DNA of 64,000 nt from Symbiodinium natans (GCA_905221605.1 CAJNDS010002167.1:62001-126000); one strand, 5' to 3'; positions 8,836 to 21,669 are shown, numbered from the stretch's first letter. The notes: generated by a model from the sequence alone, not told the origin. Numbers and translations are program-made.

Positions 8836-11800
8836 GCGGGAGAGAGCTCACGTTCAGTACTGAATGCTGCGAGATGCTAGGACCTAGGAGTGTTCTGGGG
8901 AAAGAACGGGAGGATGTGCGGGGCGCAGGCGTGCGCGTGTGATCTTGGTGGGATCAGAGGTAGGTTGCTACTTGCGTGTGCACTGCCGCAGCGTGCTAGT
9001 CGTCTGTTGCTTGAAGAATGGACTAGCGACTAGTTGTGATGAGGAGTGCTACAAGTGGCTGCTCCTGTTCAGTCCGTTCATTGTACAACACGGAAGAAAC
9101 TATATCGGGTTAGGGTGGTTTACAGAGTTGCTTGTCTAGGCTCGCGGTGAAGTGTTTAACGCAAGGAAATTTCACAAGGAGCAGCGCCGCCGCGCAGTGA
9201 AGAAGGCCTCCATAACTTTCTTGTATTGACCATGGACACTCCAGTCTGTGTTCGCCATTGGCCTGAACATCAGCTTGTGCCTGCAGCTAGCTCTGGTATT
9301 GATGTGGCAAGGTGGCGCATCCAAGGCTGCACCCGGCAAGGTGCAAGCGGCGCTGAAGGGCCCTCAGAGGAATGGCGAATGCACCGCAGAAGCTTACGTG
9401 ATTTCACGTGCGTTATCCTCAGCTGTGGACCGACAACCGTGTGTTCCTCACTTTCAACCCGCATTCCTGTACGCAGCGAACGTTTTCGAACATTCGCATT
9501 GCGTGCGCTCTGTCTCTCTTTCTCTCTCTCTCTCTCCTCTCCTCCCTCTCTCTCTCTCTCTCTCAAAACGGTGGAGTGATGGTGGCCAGCTGGACTGGCG
9601 TGGCATGCTGCATGCCCTTGTGCGTGCGCCACCTCGCAGCGCACGTTTGTGCCGATCGTTCGGAAAACCTTGCACAACCCCGTTTCCTCATGCTTCAGAC
9701 ATGCTGACCGGTGTCACACATGTTGGAGCCATCATTCATCACGGGTGGACTTTCCTGTTCCTGGTCGAGGAAGGGCAGCAGCGGCGGCGTAACTGCGTTG
9801 CCCGCGGTCGATGAGGCCGGCTCAGCCTCAACGTCTTGACAAGTTATGATCATGCATAGTCATTCCTCAGTACAAAGCATGGCTTGCGAGGCATCTAGAC
9901 CCGCCGAGATGAGCCTGCCTCGACAAAACCAAGGCCCAGGCAGGTTGATTCGATGACAAGAAGCTTGTGGGTCTGTGAAGTAGCACTGCCTCCAGATGCA
10001 GAGCCCAGCAAAGTGGTGCGATCGGAAGTGGGTTCCGACTTAGCTACTTGGCGGCATGGCTGGCTTTGTTAGTGATCACGAGCTTACAAAATGGCTGCGC
10101 ATGTCTGTGCCAACATCAGGTGAAAGCTTCCAGAGATGCCGTGCGGCCATTGCAGCCGGCGCCAGGTCCTCATCTTTGCTCTGATCCCGTGAAACAGACT
10201 TAAACAGACTTAACTAGTAAACTGACAACGGCTGAAGTGGATATGGCAGGAAGCTCGCTGTAGCTTGGTTGTGGTACTCGTGCGTGCAGGGGTCATTGGC
10301 GGTGCCATTGACTGAGGCCACCGACGACTAGCAAGCGTGTGCCCCGCGCCGATCAGCAAGAACGCATGGCGAACGCATCGGAGGACACCTGAATGCAGAC
10401 GTTGATGCAGTGCCAGGTGCAAACGAAGCGGGATGCGCTGGGCTTTTCATTGAGCACCCGTGAGCGAGCAATCCTGGCAAAGCACACCTTTCACAGCTCT
10501 GGCTTGCGGATGTTGCAAACGGATGTCCTATAACGGTTGTCTCGAATTCATGCCAGATGCACATCGATGCTGGATCTCGCTTCCCGGGCTGCGCTGCCCA
10601 GCCACCTCTGGGTGCACTTCCTACAGTTTCGATTTGAGTTGGGTCTTGCCTCCTGCTTGGTATTCATGTCTGCGCGTGGCTGTGTGTCCACGGCAGTGGC
10701 AGGTGCTACGATGGGGCATGGATTGGCTCCAAGTGCACAGAAGTACCAGGCGCTTTCCAAATTCTGTTGTGTCATGGAGTGCAATCGCTTCGCTCCCAGT
10801 TCCTGACCAGGACTATTTCTTTCCCAGCGCTTCCGGAGATGTCGGGGAACAGGCGTTTTATTTTCATTAGAGTCATTAGAGGCTTCACCATGGCCCGTAC
10901 TTCGTGGGTTGCGGTCCCGATCAGGCCACCGGGGAGTCTGAGCAAATCCTCCCAGCAGAGAACGCTGAAGGTCAAATCGTCAGCAAGTCCCAGGCTAAGT
11001 TATTGCGTGCTTTTGGCCGTGTTGCTGATGGTGCCGGTCTCCTCATCGTGGACATGCACCTTGCGAGCCAACCCAAGGAATCCTCAACTCAAGCACCGAC
11101 TTTTCGGGACTCGGTAGGTTCTTGGTTGTGCACCCTCGGTCGTTGAAGTCAGTGTACAAAGAAGCACGACACTGTGGCTGCAAAGATAGCCATGGCATCA
11201 AGCACGTTCTGAGCACACGCCATGTGCTTGAACGTGAATGTACAAAACTTACGAATTTGTCCTCGCCTTCAATAACCGCGGCGAATAGAAAAGGGTAAGC
11301 TGCTCTCGTAAGGCTTCAATTGAAAGGATGTGCTGAGCATGGTGAAGCGTTGGCACGCTATTCATGAGGGAATCGGGCGAGGTGCTTTCGAGGACCCTTC
11401 ATTTGTGAGTCTTTCCTAGGAGGAGGAACCTTTCACGCGTTTCACGTGGCGGGCTCGTCGGCTAGGCAGGTGACATCCTGAGAGCGCTCCCTAAGAGAGC
11501 AAGACCAAGGAAGCCACATTTTCGTGCAAAAGAAACAGCAAGTAGCTAAGGCACTACACTGGCAAGTCTCTTGAGCAGCAACATGGACAAATGGTTCGGT
11601 CGGAGGATGGACCAGCCCACAAGAAGAAAAACAATCAAACCTAACCCAACAGCAACAAGCCAACCGACTGGTCAAACTTCCATGGAAGAAGAAAATCGAG
11701 TTCTGCGCAAAACTATGCCGGGCCTAGTGTCACGTGTAGTGCAGCGTGTGTAATGGGTCCAGATGCCTGAATTCTGCTGACCTTGCACAGAGCTGGGTCG

Positions 11801-12052
11801 GGTGGAGTACTTTTGCCGCAACTATGAGCACCAACGGAGTCTCTTGTGTGGATGCAACATTCTGCAAGTGTCCTCGCCCGTCTTGGCTCTCATAGCGTAG
11901 CACGTGTACAGAAAAAATCGTACGAAGCATTCCGGCAGCACTTGCGGAAGTGCCTTGCCTCAAGACAAGAATTAGCGGCAGTGTACATTGTTTTTGTCGC
12001 CACACTTCTGTGGCAGTGTATTCTGGTTTTTGCCAAGCTTTCTTGAGGCGAT
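8836..12052. other. Unassigned sequence between two genes
   Basis: No recognised domain. It may contain the 3' exons of the preceding gene or another gene; a plausible exon-like stretch is near 10904-11060 (local reading ESEQILPAENAEGQIVSKSQ), which I cannot assign. A CT-rich microsatellite sits at 9511-9564. Confidence 0.45.
9511..9564. repeat. (CT)n microsatellite
   Basis: Run of TCTCTC with a CTCCTCTCCTCCC interruption; the kind of tract that elsewhere in the window sits inside introns. Confidence 0.9.
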
Positions 12053-14273
12053 ATGGAGTTTGGACTGACGGAAGAACAGGTTCGTGTGTACACAGAGGCG
12101 ATATCGGCTGGAGCTGTTCCACTTTGCTCCCTGCTCTCTGACGCACTGACTGAAGGCTTTCAATGATATGGACAAGAATCACAGCGGTGTCTTGCAACCA
12201 GTTCTTCACTCAGAGCGTTTCCGGGATGTTGCAGCATCAGATTTAGTCGCAGATGGCTTCGCTCCCCTTTAAGAGCCTTCTATTCCCTGAGCATTACCTT
12301 TGCTTCCTTCTACGCCCTATGCCCGGCAACAGGGCACAGCGGCTGTTTGTAACGCCGTGACGCAATACCGATTTCGTCGTAAAATGCAAGCGCGCCGTGG
12401 CTGAAACGCGTGACACAAACAGCAATGCACTCAAGGCCACGCCCGAACCCGAGTTTCTGATTGATGTTGGGCATTTTCGAGGAGAGGAACAGCAACAAGC
12501 ATGTGACAAAAACAGTGAACACACGGCCTGGTCATTATTCCCCGCCGGGTGCAAGCGCGGCCTTAACCATTCCGCGGTGGCGGTCCATTTGTACGTGTGG
12601 CAGTTCAGATGCACGCGCATACACGAGTACCTTTAATCTGGCAAAGATAGCCAGCTCACATCCAATCTTGCCTGCAAGACGGAGCTCGGGGTCTTGATGA
12701 GATCACGTGGGCATACGCTCTCGGATGAGGCTCGTTTCGGTGCTTGTGTGGTGCATTGACTTTCCCTACTTCTTGCAAGTTTGACTCCGTGTTGCAGGAC
12801 ATGCGCGACCTGGCGGCCGACAGGCCCGAAGTTTGCCCGAACTTTCTGAGATATTTTGGTGACTGCCTGTTGCTTCGACTCACTGGAGGCATGGGACCGT
12901 CACACTTGCAGATTTCCTGCAAATTATGGCCAAGCGCGAGCAGGAGAGTGCCAGCTTTAATCAACTAGCTCTGCCTGGCCGATTCGCTTGGGTTGCCTGC
13001 AACCAAAGGGTGAAAGAACTCCTGATCCCTTCCCCGTCTCCTTGCACTTCCACTGCAAAGCTGCAAGGATGTGGTCCTCCAGCAGAAGCTGGCTCAAGCA
13101 TTTGCGGTGTTTGACAAAGATGGAAGTGGCTTCATCAGTGTAAATGCAGAAAGTGATTTCCGGAAGCAAATGACGCTACTTCGCTGCATTCTGAAAGCTG
13201 AGAGCAGCAAAGATGCAACTGATGCGAAGATGTCTGCGAGCAGAAGCATGGGCTTCGCAGCAAATCAATTTTCGGTAGTGCTGGAGGCAGCACTCTTGCA
13301 GCCAGCTCAGGTCGCTAGGAAGCAACCCCTTCACAGACGAACAGTTCGACAACTTCTTAAGTGAGTGCCCCGCGCTGGTGGTGACTCGCGCGGGCGCTGG
13401 TAGATTAACCCGGGGGGGGGGGTTGGATCCAGGACCCAAGCTTGAATCAGGTACCGGGCGGAAGCCGCATCACAACACCCAGCTGAGCAGGTTGGGATGG
13501 TTGGGCTGCAAGTCTGACCTTGTTGTTGCTGTGAAGTTAGCCCAAGTTGATGGGCAGGACGGCTTGGTGGACTACCAGGCCAGCTCATGTCTTTCCATGA
13601 GAAAGGTCGGAGTTTAAGCATGGCCGGGCTCGATTCTAACTTCGGCTTGAAGTCGATTTTGAAACCGCTCCCAAGCTTCTCAAACTGCAACAGCAAGCAA
13701 AGCAATCTGTATGCTCTTGTTCTTTAGATGATTGGCATCCGTCAGGCAGCCATCGGGTTACAATCGGTGGTCAGCAGACGGTTGCTGCAAACCTCGTGAG
13801 TAGACCCCCAGAGTTGAGTTGAAGACCTTGAGCAGCTCAACATTGAGCCGAAGCTTGGTGAACCCAGAGACACTCAGCGACCAAGAGACACGCTGTACTA
13901 GAGCCTACAGGTCACACAAAGCCGAAGACCCCGAAAGTGCATGGTGTTCTGGATGCCGTCCTCAGGCCCTAGCTTGGAACAGGAACAGGCGGGTCTCGAA
14001 TACCAAAACCCGACCCTGACACGAACGTGAAAATTCCACGCAGAGCTTTCCGCCGAAAGAAGGTGCGAGAAAGAAGGGAAGGGGTAGCAGTGGATGCTTT
14101 GGGCATAGTGTCAGACTCAGCTAAGCAAACCTGCCCCCTGTTGCAACACAGCCAGGCAAAAGCCCGTGATCTGAGTTTTTGATATCGACCGTCGTTGCAT
14201 CAGCATGTCGCATCTGAAGCGCAGCTTTGACACCCAGGAGTTCATCAAGCTGATGCTTCGAAAGGCACCGTGA
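12053..14273 (+). CDS. Calmodulin-like EF-hand protein, divergent
   Basis: A calcium-sensor type protein with calmodulin layout. Exon 1 (12053-12079) encodes MEFGLTEEQ, like the calmodulin N terminus. Exon 12156-12200 carries EF-hand loop 1, DKNHSGVLQ. Exon from 12889 carries the end of loop 2 and its helix (HGTVTLADFLQIMAKREQ). Exon 13068-13139 is the third hand (LAQAFAVFDKDGSGFIS). Exon 13311-13360 gives SLGSNPFTDEQFDNFL, matching the linker between hands 3 and 4. The fourth hand (VDGQDGLVDYQ) ends at 13578 at a GC donor and continues in 14238-14273 (EFIKLMLRKAP, stop TGA). Donors 12080, 13140 and 13361 are GT. The fourth loop has one residue too many for a canonical loop, so calcium binding there is doubtful. 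An exon with the start of loop 2, one between 13139 and 13311, and the 5' border of the fourth-hand exon are unresolved. The EF-hand identity is secure; the exact ortholog is not. Confidence 0.8.
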
Positions 14274-15258
14274 GGAGTCGCCAGCTTCTGAACTGCATGT
14301 GCAGTTCCTTCAACGGTTGACAGAGTTCCAAAGATGCGTGTTAGAGTCTGTTAGAGCATGCAGAACTTGCGAAGCTCTTGCGCTGGAAAGTCGGCGCGTT
14401 GTTTCACTTGCAGCAGCATCTGCGGAATTCTGCGGATGCATCCGTGCATGCAAACCAAAATCAAAACCTCCGTTGCAGTCCTCCATCAAGTGCAGAAGCT
14501 CTCTTGTTTACTTCATCTCGGTCCATGTGCGCGTCTGTGCGTTTACTGTGTCCTATTGTATGCATCCCGCACCACGACTTACAGGGCATCATTTCAGGGT
14601 CGTGATGAGTTCGTGATCTAGCGTGGCGACAAGTCAGAAGATTTCTTCTTGCAATCAGGTGAACATACGCAGATGCTCGGCTGTGTAAGCAATTGAGTCA
14701 TTGACAGTTCCCATACAGGGGGCCATTGTAAAGAACCACACCGAGATGAGGAGTGTTTCAGTTGGGCTGTGTACCTCTTGCCATTCAAGTCTCCTAAGTT
14801 ACTAAGCAGTGAGTCAGCAAGGTTTCTGTCGGGTGGACTGCGCTTCTCCGCTTTAGCACAGGAAAGTACCGCAGTGTCTCTTGAAATATCTTGAAATGCA
14901 CTCTTCAACTTGTTAGCTTTGAGTTGAGAGCTGAGGGAGTTGCCAGTCGGAAATCGGTGAGCAACACCAATCACCCCTTTGAACTTGAAGTTGTCTGCTT
15001 GCCATAGTCACCCATACCCAGAGTCGCCATGGAGGCTGTTCATGCGGAGAGGCAGAAGCAGTTGAAGTTTGCTGAGTCTTGGGTCCTTGAAAAGAAACTC
15101 CAGCTTTGCCAGGTCCAAGCTGGTTCAGAGGCAGAAGCAGCAGCGACAGGATCAAGTCACCCGCTAGTTGTCTTGCAGAGTCTTGTAGGAAGTCATCGGG
15201 ACAGCATGCCCTTATGGCAACTGAATGGTCTTTGAAGCTTCCCGCAACTTCAGCACAG
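14274..15258. other. Unassigned sequence with a possible 5' exon
   Basis: Contains an ATG at 15029 followed by a helical, charged reading (MEAVHAERQKQLKFAESW) that could be an upstream exon of the coiled-coil gene beginning at 15259, but I could not match phases. Confidence 0.35.
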
Positions 15259-15428
15259 GAGCTGGAGAAGAAAATCAAGAAGCTCAAAGGCGCCCAGCAT
15301 GCTGCAACCTGTGCGCCCTCCATTTGGTCTTTGTGAGTGTTTGACATCTGCAGGGGCCATGAAAGAGGCTGCACAAAAGGAGATGGATGAGCTGGAGCAG
15401 CAGCACGAGGCTGAACATGTCCACGACC
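15259..15428 (+). CDS. Coiled-coil fragment, two exons of a longer gene
   Basis: Exon 15259-15289 encodes ELEKKIKKLK and ends in phase 1 at a GC donor (15290). Exon 15354-15428 begins after CTGCAG|GG and continues GAMKEAAQKEMDELEQQHEAE before a GT donor at 15429. Together they give an uninterrupted, strongly charged coiled coil of about 35 residues. The pattern resembles the N-terminal coil of OTUD6-type deubiquitinases, but no OTU catalytic domain (DGxCLFRA-type motif) is visible downstream, so I do not assign that name. The following intron holds a long CT microsatellite. Start and downstream exons are unknown; it may belong to the same gene as the SAP domain at 16776. Confidence 0.5.
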
Positions 15429-15451
15429 GTGACCTGTTAAAAGCCTCGCTC

Positions 15452-15541
15452 CACCCCCCCCCCCACCCTCCTCCCTCTCTCTCTCTTTCTCTCTCTCTGT
15501 ATCTCTCACTCTCTCTCACTCACTCACTCATTCTCTCTTTC
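15452..15541. repeat. C run followed by (CT)n/(CACT)n microsatellite, probably intronic
   Basis: Begins with a C run (15456-15465), then TCTCTC and CTCACTCACTCA words. It lies directly after the GT donor at 15429, so it is most likely inside an intron of the coiled-coil gene. Confidence 0.85.
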
Positions 15542-16775
15542 TGCAACTTGCTGTGCATACAAGCGGGGTCACGCCAGACCTTGCATTCAGTGATGGGGAT
15601 TCTTCCACAAAGCCGGCTTAGCAGGGTGCCAGCAGATAAAGCATTCAAGCATGCATTCGAAAGAGAATCGGGGGCTCGACGGGGTCTTCGGGGGGGTCGC
15701 CGGGGGTTCCCGAGCTGGAGTCTCCTGTGCCACGACGGCTTTTCTGGCCATCAAGAGCGCCGGGTGAGTGGATTTAACAAGGCTGAAACCACAAGAGGTT
15801 GACAAAAGGCGAGTTGCGACGATATGCGACAGCTAGCCAAGCAACAGTGATGGAAGGCACGAAGTTGGGCAGAGTGTCTGAGCGATGGGCGCGTGCTAAG
15901 CCTCGCTGCCTCATGTTGCCTCCATAGGCTGAACTGACAAAGTTCGATGCGAACAAGGGTGTCGCAGAAGGCCCAGGCAAAGAAGCAGGTGCCTCAGATT
16001 CCTTAAGCCCAAATCCAATTTGCGTGCTTTGCATGCGGAATTCTGGATCCTGTCTTAGCACCGTGCTGGAAGTACTTTCTTCACTTGGATTCCGTCAATT
16101 CTGTGTATCAAGACGAAAGTTGGCAAGCGGGCTCGCCAGCAGACACGAAGCGGCGGCCTGTCTTTGTTGAAACCTAGATGGGCGGCCCCGCGAAGCGAAC
16201 GACAAAAGTGTATAAGCAAACAGCGGACTGTGCGCGTAAAAACGTAGAAGAGCTTGCCCGCGAGACCACAGCAAAAGGGTACGCATGTAAAACATAGAGC
16301 CGACCACACGTGGCACAACGGAATAAAATCGTAAACAAAAAGTAAAAGTGTCAAAACGAGCCTCGCACCGAAAAGGGTAGAACGGTAAAAGCACACAATG
16401 ACGCCTGCAGCTTATCCCGATCAAGGAGTGGCCGGACACAGGCAATATTGCAGCAGTGCCAGCAGATGAGTATGTAAATCGAGTGACCCAACTTGCAGCG
16501 CAGAAGGGGACGGGCAAGATCACCGCAATGTCACCGCAGTGAGTCTCAACGCCCTCGTTAAGCTAAGGTTGCTGCAGAGGCAGATGCAGCTTCAATTCTT
16601 CAGGCACGCGATCGTTTTGAAGATGTTCAGCCGCACGACATCGAATCGAAGACTAAGCTGACGGAAGGACGCCAAGAAGTTTCGTGACCGAAACTGGTAC
16701 CACTGCCGTGCTTGAGCCTACACTTGCCTTAGCCAGATGGCTTTCATGGGTTTTATTCCGCAGAGTTCCGTGCAG

Positions 16776-16987
16776 GAGCGGCTTGTCCAAGAAAGAACTG
16801 GAGGAGGAATGCGTTGCAAGAGGCCCTTGGGGTGCATCAGCATTGCATGAGCGATGGCCTATGATCGACCTTGATTTAGGTGCGTGGATGTGCATAGCCT
16901 GAGCATATTTCTTTTGGCAGGTCTAGGCAAGAAGGGCTCCAAGGAAGACCTCGTGCAGAAGCTGATCATATTTCAGCAGGAGCGCAG
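16776..16987 (+). CDS. SAP-domain protein (two exons of a longer gene)
   Basis: A SAP domain (helix-extended loop-helix; usually binds DNA or chromatin, and sits in nuclear proteins) is split by one intron. Exon 16776-16822 reads SGLSKKELEEECVAR; exon 16921 onward reads GLGKKGSKEDLVQKLIIFQQ. Joined, it has the diagnostic L(S/T)KxELxxxCxxRGL followed by G(S/T)KxxLVxRL. The join works only if the donor is GC at 16823 (exon ends AGAG) and the acceptor is GGCAG|GT at 16921; no GT donor keeps the frame. Exon 2 ends somewhere between 16987 and 17000. Nearby candidates for other parts of the protein are the coiled coil at 15259 and an acidic stretch at 17738, but I could not connect them. Confidence 0.65.
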
Positions 16988-17737
16988 GATTTGGAGTGGT
17001 GTATGTTGCAGTGCCGCGCAACTGTCCTCAAAAGTATCGCCTGGCGTCACACAAAGAACTTGTACTACGAATCATAAGCCAGATAGCAACTCGGAACAAT
17101 GCCCCAGGCCGAGAGGGGTCGTTGTTCAGATCTGCCCACACCAAGTCTCACGATTTCATCATGAGTATTGTTGGCTTTTCCTGCTCTGGCACTGCCTCCT
17201 TACACAGTCTAGATAGCAAGCAAAAGAGCATCATTCTGAAGTGGAGCGACGAGAGAGAAATGGATTCGCTTGGTTTCTGCGGGCAGAACAAACAATGCGA
17301 GAAGGGCGAAAGGGAGGTGAGGATGTTTCAAGCTGCCGGGGAACAGGATTGTGTAAGCTTGTCCTTTCATAGGTGTGATATAGGTGGAAAGCCGGCTGTG
17401 GCCTCACCTCCTAAACACAATGTGCCTTAAAGGAGTTGACTTCAAAGCTCGCGGCAGCAGAGGAGGCGTGGGCAACAGTAGCAGCCACACGAGGGGGGAG
17501 CAGCATCGCTAGAGTCTAGAGGTCGCTAGGCACAGAAGACCGGGAATTCGGGAACTGCACACGTGCCACCAACCGCCAAGCTCTGTGACTTGCAGGCTAA
17601 ACCTTCCCAGGGCTATGCCGCTCAAGCTGCGCCGGCTTCCAGCTTGATCATGTCTGACTGGTCAGCTTGCCCTTTGCATACGTCCGTGGGGCCCACCCAG
17701 CACAGGTTGCATCGGACAAGTCTGCGAAAGGCAGCAA

Positions 17738-17820
17738 GGATGAGGACGATGAGGATGAGGATGAGGACGACGATGATGAGGACGACGATGATGACGACGA
17801 GGATGATGATGACGAGGATG
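17738..17820 (+). repeat. (GAYGAN)n trinucleotide tract encoding Asp/Glu
   Basis: Interrupted GATGAGGAC repeats. In the frame that also gives VASDKSAKGSK just upstream, it encodes about 28 consecutive acidic residues, so it may be an acidic tail in a coding exon (open over 17667-17954). Similar tracts occur at 33969 and 35008. Confidence 0.7.
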
Positions 17821-17954
17821 GGTGCCGTATGCACGCTAGTTTTGAGGGAATGCGCTTGTATGCTTGGACCAAGGTAGATGCAGAGGAAATGGAGCGACAG
17901 GGTAAACGAGAAAAGGCGCGAGCCTTCAGCACAGTAATCATGGTGTGCAAGTAG

Positions 17955-20237
17955 AGCTGTCCACGCAATGATGTCCTAGGCGATTCAGAAGGCAATGCGC
18001 TTTCTCTTGACCGAGAAATGCCCAGAAGCCTGCTTGCATCCATGCGCCATGTTCTTTGTATGCCTGGCTTAACTGGAGGCACAGCCTGTGGTGTGTGGAT
18101 TGAATTATTCTTTGTTGCATTGGCCTTGGTTGTCCGATGCCCTGTTCTTTGGGGTCTTTGCTTGTTTCATCATACGGTATTCTGTAGTTTATTGGTTCAG
18201 GCTTCTTGGCTTTGACTTGAGAACCTGGTTGTCTCAGGATGGGTTCTTGCTGAGCGAGCTTGCTTGGCTCTCAGCATGAGGTGTAACCGCAATGGCTCTT
18301 GATTGCGGTCTCTGTGTTGGTTGGCAGCGTTAGGAGCTCTGGGTACGGTGCAGCGTAGAGGTCTTGATGTGGAAGCCAGGTCGTTGCACGGCCCATTTTC
18401 CACTTTGGCCTCGCCAAGGTCGAAAAGCTAGAAATGGTCAATGCGCAGTCCCCAGTGCAATTGAGAACGTGTTAGCCGAAAGTTCACGCAAGCTCTGGCC
18501 TCTGGGATCCTTTTTAAACGTTTGCCCAGCTGGCTCGGCACCCGCCTTAATTGTGAAAGTGCCTTGAAAGCCGGAAGCTGTTGACGTGTGCGCCACTTCG
18601 CCACCTCTGACGCACGTGTTGCTTGAAGCCTTGCTCACAAATGGCCTAGAGCGTTTTTGCCGTTCCTTGTGTCTGCAGACATAGCTTGCATGTCGCACAT
18701 GCCGGATTTCGACTTCTGCATTGCTGCGCAACCAGCTCTGCAGGTTCGGGGCTTTGCGCCAGAGAAGCTCGGCTCCTTCCTCAGTGCATTTTGTGCGGCT
18801 TGCGGTTTAGTAAGTTTAGTACCTTCCAAACGTTGACCCTTCCAAGAATCCTCGCCCACCCGGCCCTGTCAACAAACGTTCGTCTTGGACTGGCTGTCAG
18901 AATGCTCGCCAGGGACAGCATTTTTCCCCCACTCAGCAACAGGTCCACAAGAAATCTGATCTAGATACATGCATGAGATCTGTTGGCCACAGCCACTACG
19001 AACTAATACTGAACTAATAAGACATGATTCGAGGCATGAATGCGAAAGAACTCCAACTTCTGCGAACATCTCCCGGTTCTGCAAACGTGCGGAGGTTCCG
19101 AGAGCATTTTTTTCCTCCAACTTACGAAGTTGTCATTTACTCGAATGGTCAGGGTTTTGCACAGCTCAGCTTTTTGCGAACCTCTCACTGTTTTGGACAA
19201 CACGCGCATCTCCGAACATTTGCCTCGTGAATTTGGACTGTTCGGTTAGTTTTTGCGAGGGCGGACGTCCTGACAATCGAATTGTTCTCGTGCGTTCATT
19301 GGTTTTGTTGCGAAAAGCGTGTGGACAATGGTGGACTCTCTGCCAACAACAAGCACGCAATTGCAAGGCCATGTTGGCTCCTCGGCTCTGAGAAAGATGA
19401 TGCCTGTATGGTTCTTGCCCTTGTTTGCAAACCGCCGTACCCGGCCCGGCCCTCCCCCACACTTTCCCGTTCACCCATCTTCGTCCACAGCGCCATTTTT
19501 GTTTGTATGGGCATGGTTCTAGTGCTCTGACTGCCGAGGCTACAAAACCACGGAGAAGTTCGTCCGACGCCAACCTGAGGCAGTCTTGAGATACCGAAAA
19601 AAGGATCAGATGATCCTGCCACCTCGTAGACGGGGGCCGGAGAAGCTTTCAGCTATTGAGGAGTAGTCTGACATCGTTACACACAGGTACATACACACTT
19701 AGACATAGACAGTAAGTGCATCGGAAGGACGTACCAGACAGCACCGACCATGCCAGCAAAAAGTGCTTGTAGGTCGCCCTGAACAGCTTGTGAAGCTGTC
19801 AAGGGGCTAGATCTACTGAGCCGCGCCGGGTTGTGGTAACTATTGTGGTGGTGCAGTTGAGTTTGCGGCTGTGATCGCTGCTGACACTCGGATCACTAGG
19901 CAGGTGAAGCCGTGACTTGGTGTTGGCGTGGACTTCAGGGTTCCTACTTAGGCATCAGACCCGTGGGTTGGGGTGGTTTGGGCGGTGCCAGACTTTCTGG
20001 GCACACTACATCCCCACCACATACCCCACTCCTCTGGTCCCCAAGGCACCGAATGTCACCGTCAAGCCGTTGCCGCCGCATTTCCCGGTGCATGATGGAT
20101 GAAGGATCGGTTGAAAGACAGGTGCATCAAGACATGCGTTGAGTGTTGCAGCTGCAAAAGCAGATGTCCTGGACGCATTTTCGAGTTGTTTTAAGGCTTC
20201 CACTGCAAAAGGCCATTCTCAGTCCCGTTCCCCTGCC
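17955..20237. other. Unassigned sequence upstream of the J-domain gene
   Basis: Unique sequence with several short exon-like stretches but no domain I can defend. Repeated GAACATCTCC / GAACCTCTCAC-like words occur at 19060-19240 (TGCGAACATCTC, TTGCGAACCTCTC, TCCGAACATTTG), suggesting a short decayed tandem duplication. Confidence 0.4.
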
Positions 20238-20703
20238 ATGGCACAGAACTACTATGACATTCTGGGAATCACGCGAGATGCGACCGCAGAGGCAGATGAT
20301 TGTCGCAGTCATGCAGTGTGCACGCAAGAATCTTCTATCGCACCTTCTGTTGCGCAGGAAGTCAAGAAAGCGTATAAGAAGGCTGCATTGACGCATCACC
20401 CGGACAAGGCCATTGTTGTGCAGCCTTCCCTGTGGCGGTCGCAATCTGATACATTCTGCAAAACGGTGGCCGAGGGTGGAGACCCTGAGAAGTTCAAAGA
20501 ATGCGGCGCGGCTGTGGAGACGCTGACTGATGATAGGCCTCCGCATGTTGGATGCTGTAGATCGCAATCGCATCGTCAGTGGACACATGGGCAGGAAGCG
20601 AGCTGCCTACGATTCAACTCTGATCCGTCTGCGCTCGAAGGATGGACTTGGAAGTGGCGGCTCAGACCTATGTAATCAATGTAATCCACACTGTTACTTG
20701 TGA
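20238..20703 (+). CDS. J-domain (DnaJ/Hsp40) protein, 91 aa
   Basis: Co-chaperone type protein consisting almost only of a J domain, which stimulates Hsp70 ATPase activity. Four exons: 20238-20291 (MAQNYYDILGITRDATAE), 20358-20408 (EVKKAYKKAALTHHPDK), 20475-20536 (GGDPEKFKECGAAVETLTDD) and 20595-20703 (KRAAYDSTLI..., stop TGA). The HPD motif is residues 32-34, helices I-III are complete, and the KRAAYD end of the domain is present. All three introns (66, 66 and 58 bp) use GC donors, at 20292, 20409 and 20537, with AG|G acceptors. Phases match exactly only with these sites. The last 25 residues are not conserved; the C terminus could instead continue through an unseen intron. The start at 20238 is the usual position for a J protein, though in-frame sequence upstream is open to 20139. 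An RJL GTPase gene follows 3 kb downstream. Confidence 0.9.
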
Positions 20704-21669
20704 GGTTTCTTTGGGTGGAGCTTGAAGGGGATTTAGATTCTTGGCTTTGATAGGCTTGGCTTGGTGGTGCCTTTCCCCCACTTGCAGTCAATTTTGGTAA
20801 GCGTCAATTGTGGTAAGGCTTGGAGGCAAAGCCTCTCCAAAAGGCACTTGGTTTAGTGGCGCTTTTTGAGTCCCAAATAGGACCATGTTTCCCTTTCTGA
20901 CCCCCATTGCTACTATGAATATTGTGATTTCTAGCAATGAAAAGTACTATTGTGATTATTCTCTTTATGATCAGAACTATCAGTCTCATTTCAATGCTGC
21001 GGCTATACAATGGGCACAAAACTTGCCATTTCTCTTGCAAAAGATACTGCTGTTGGTTTTGGTGCGGTTTGTGCTTGATAGGTTTACCAGTAACACTCAA
21101 CCGTTCGCGGCGCGCCGCTTCAAGTGCCGCGACCTTGTTAAGGGCCTGGTAGCAACCTTAGAATACCTGTAGCGTGGCCAAACAAATCGGTCATAGGAAA
21201 GCAAATGCAAAAAAATGGAAGACACGCATGCGGTCAATCAGCTGTGCCTCCAGAACCTCAGCTGATTCGTGAGAAGGACCAGGATGCTTGCCAACCTCCC
21301 TATGGAAGGAAGCCAAAAAGCCATCCAGCTTTTGGGGCTTCCCTGATCTATCCCGCCCATTGTAGCCCCTCAAAGATTTGGCTCGCTCCCGTAGTGTTCC
21401 CTATCGTGTCCTTCAGCTCCTGGATCGGCGGTCCCACTTTCCTGTGCGGACGACAGCACTGCCACGGAGCCCCAAAACCTGACTGCAAATATTCTTAGTA
21501 CTACTATGACATCACTATTGCTATGAAGCTTCTTTGTATAAATAATCAATTACTATTACCATTATTATTCGTATACCTACGAACTGCTGGGTGGTTACGG
21601 CACTTGGGAGTCCAGGGTGGCGGTGTTTTTTGTTTATTTGATTTCATGTTTTCTCATTTTTTCCGGCCC

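Noticed and set aside
15259-18000. OTU deubiquitinase
   Set aside because: The N-terminal coil is suggestive, but no OTU catalytic motifs were found downstream.
18419-18454. RNA polymerase III subunit RPC9/CRCP-like exon (VEKLEMVNAQSP)
   Set aside because: The AG|G start and GT donor fit and it faintly resembles the TKAEKLQLLN motif, but twelve residues without supporting neighbours are not enough.
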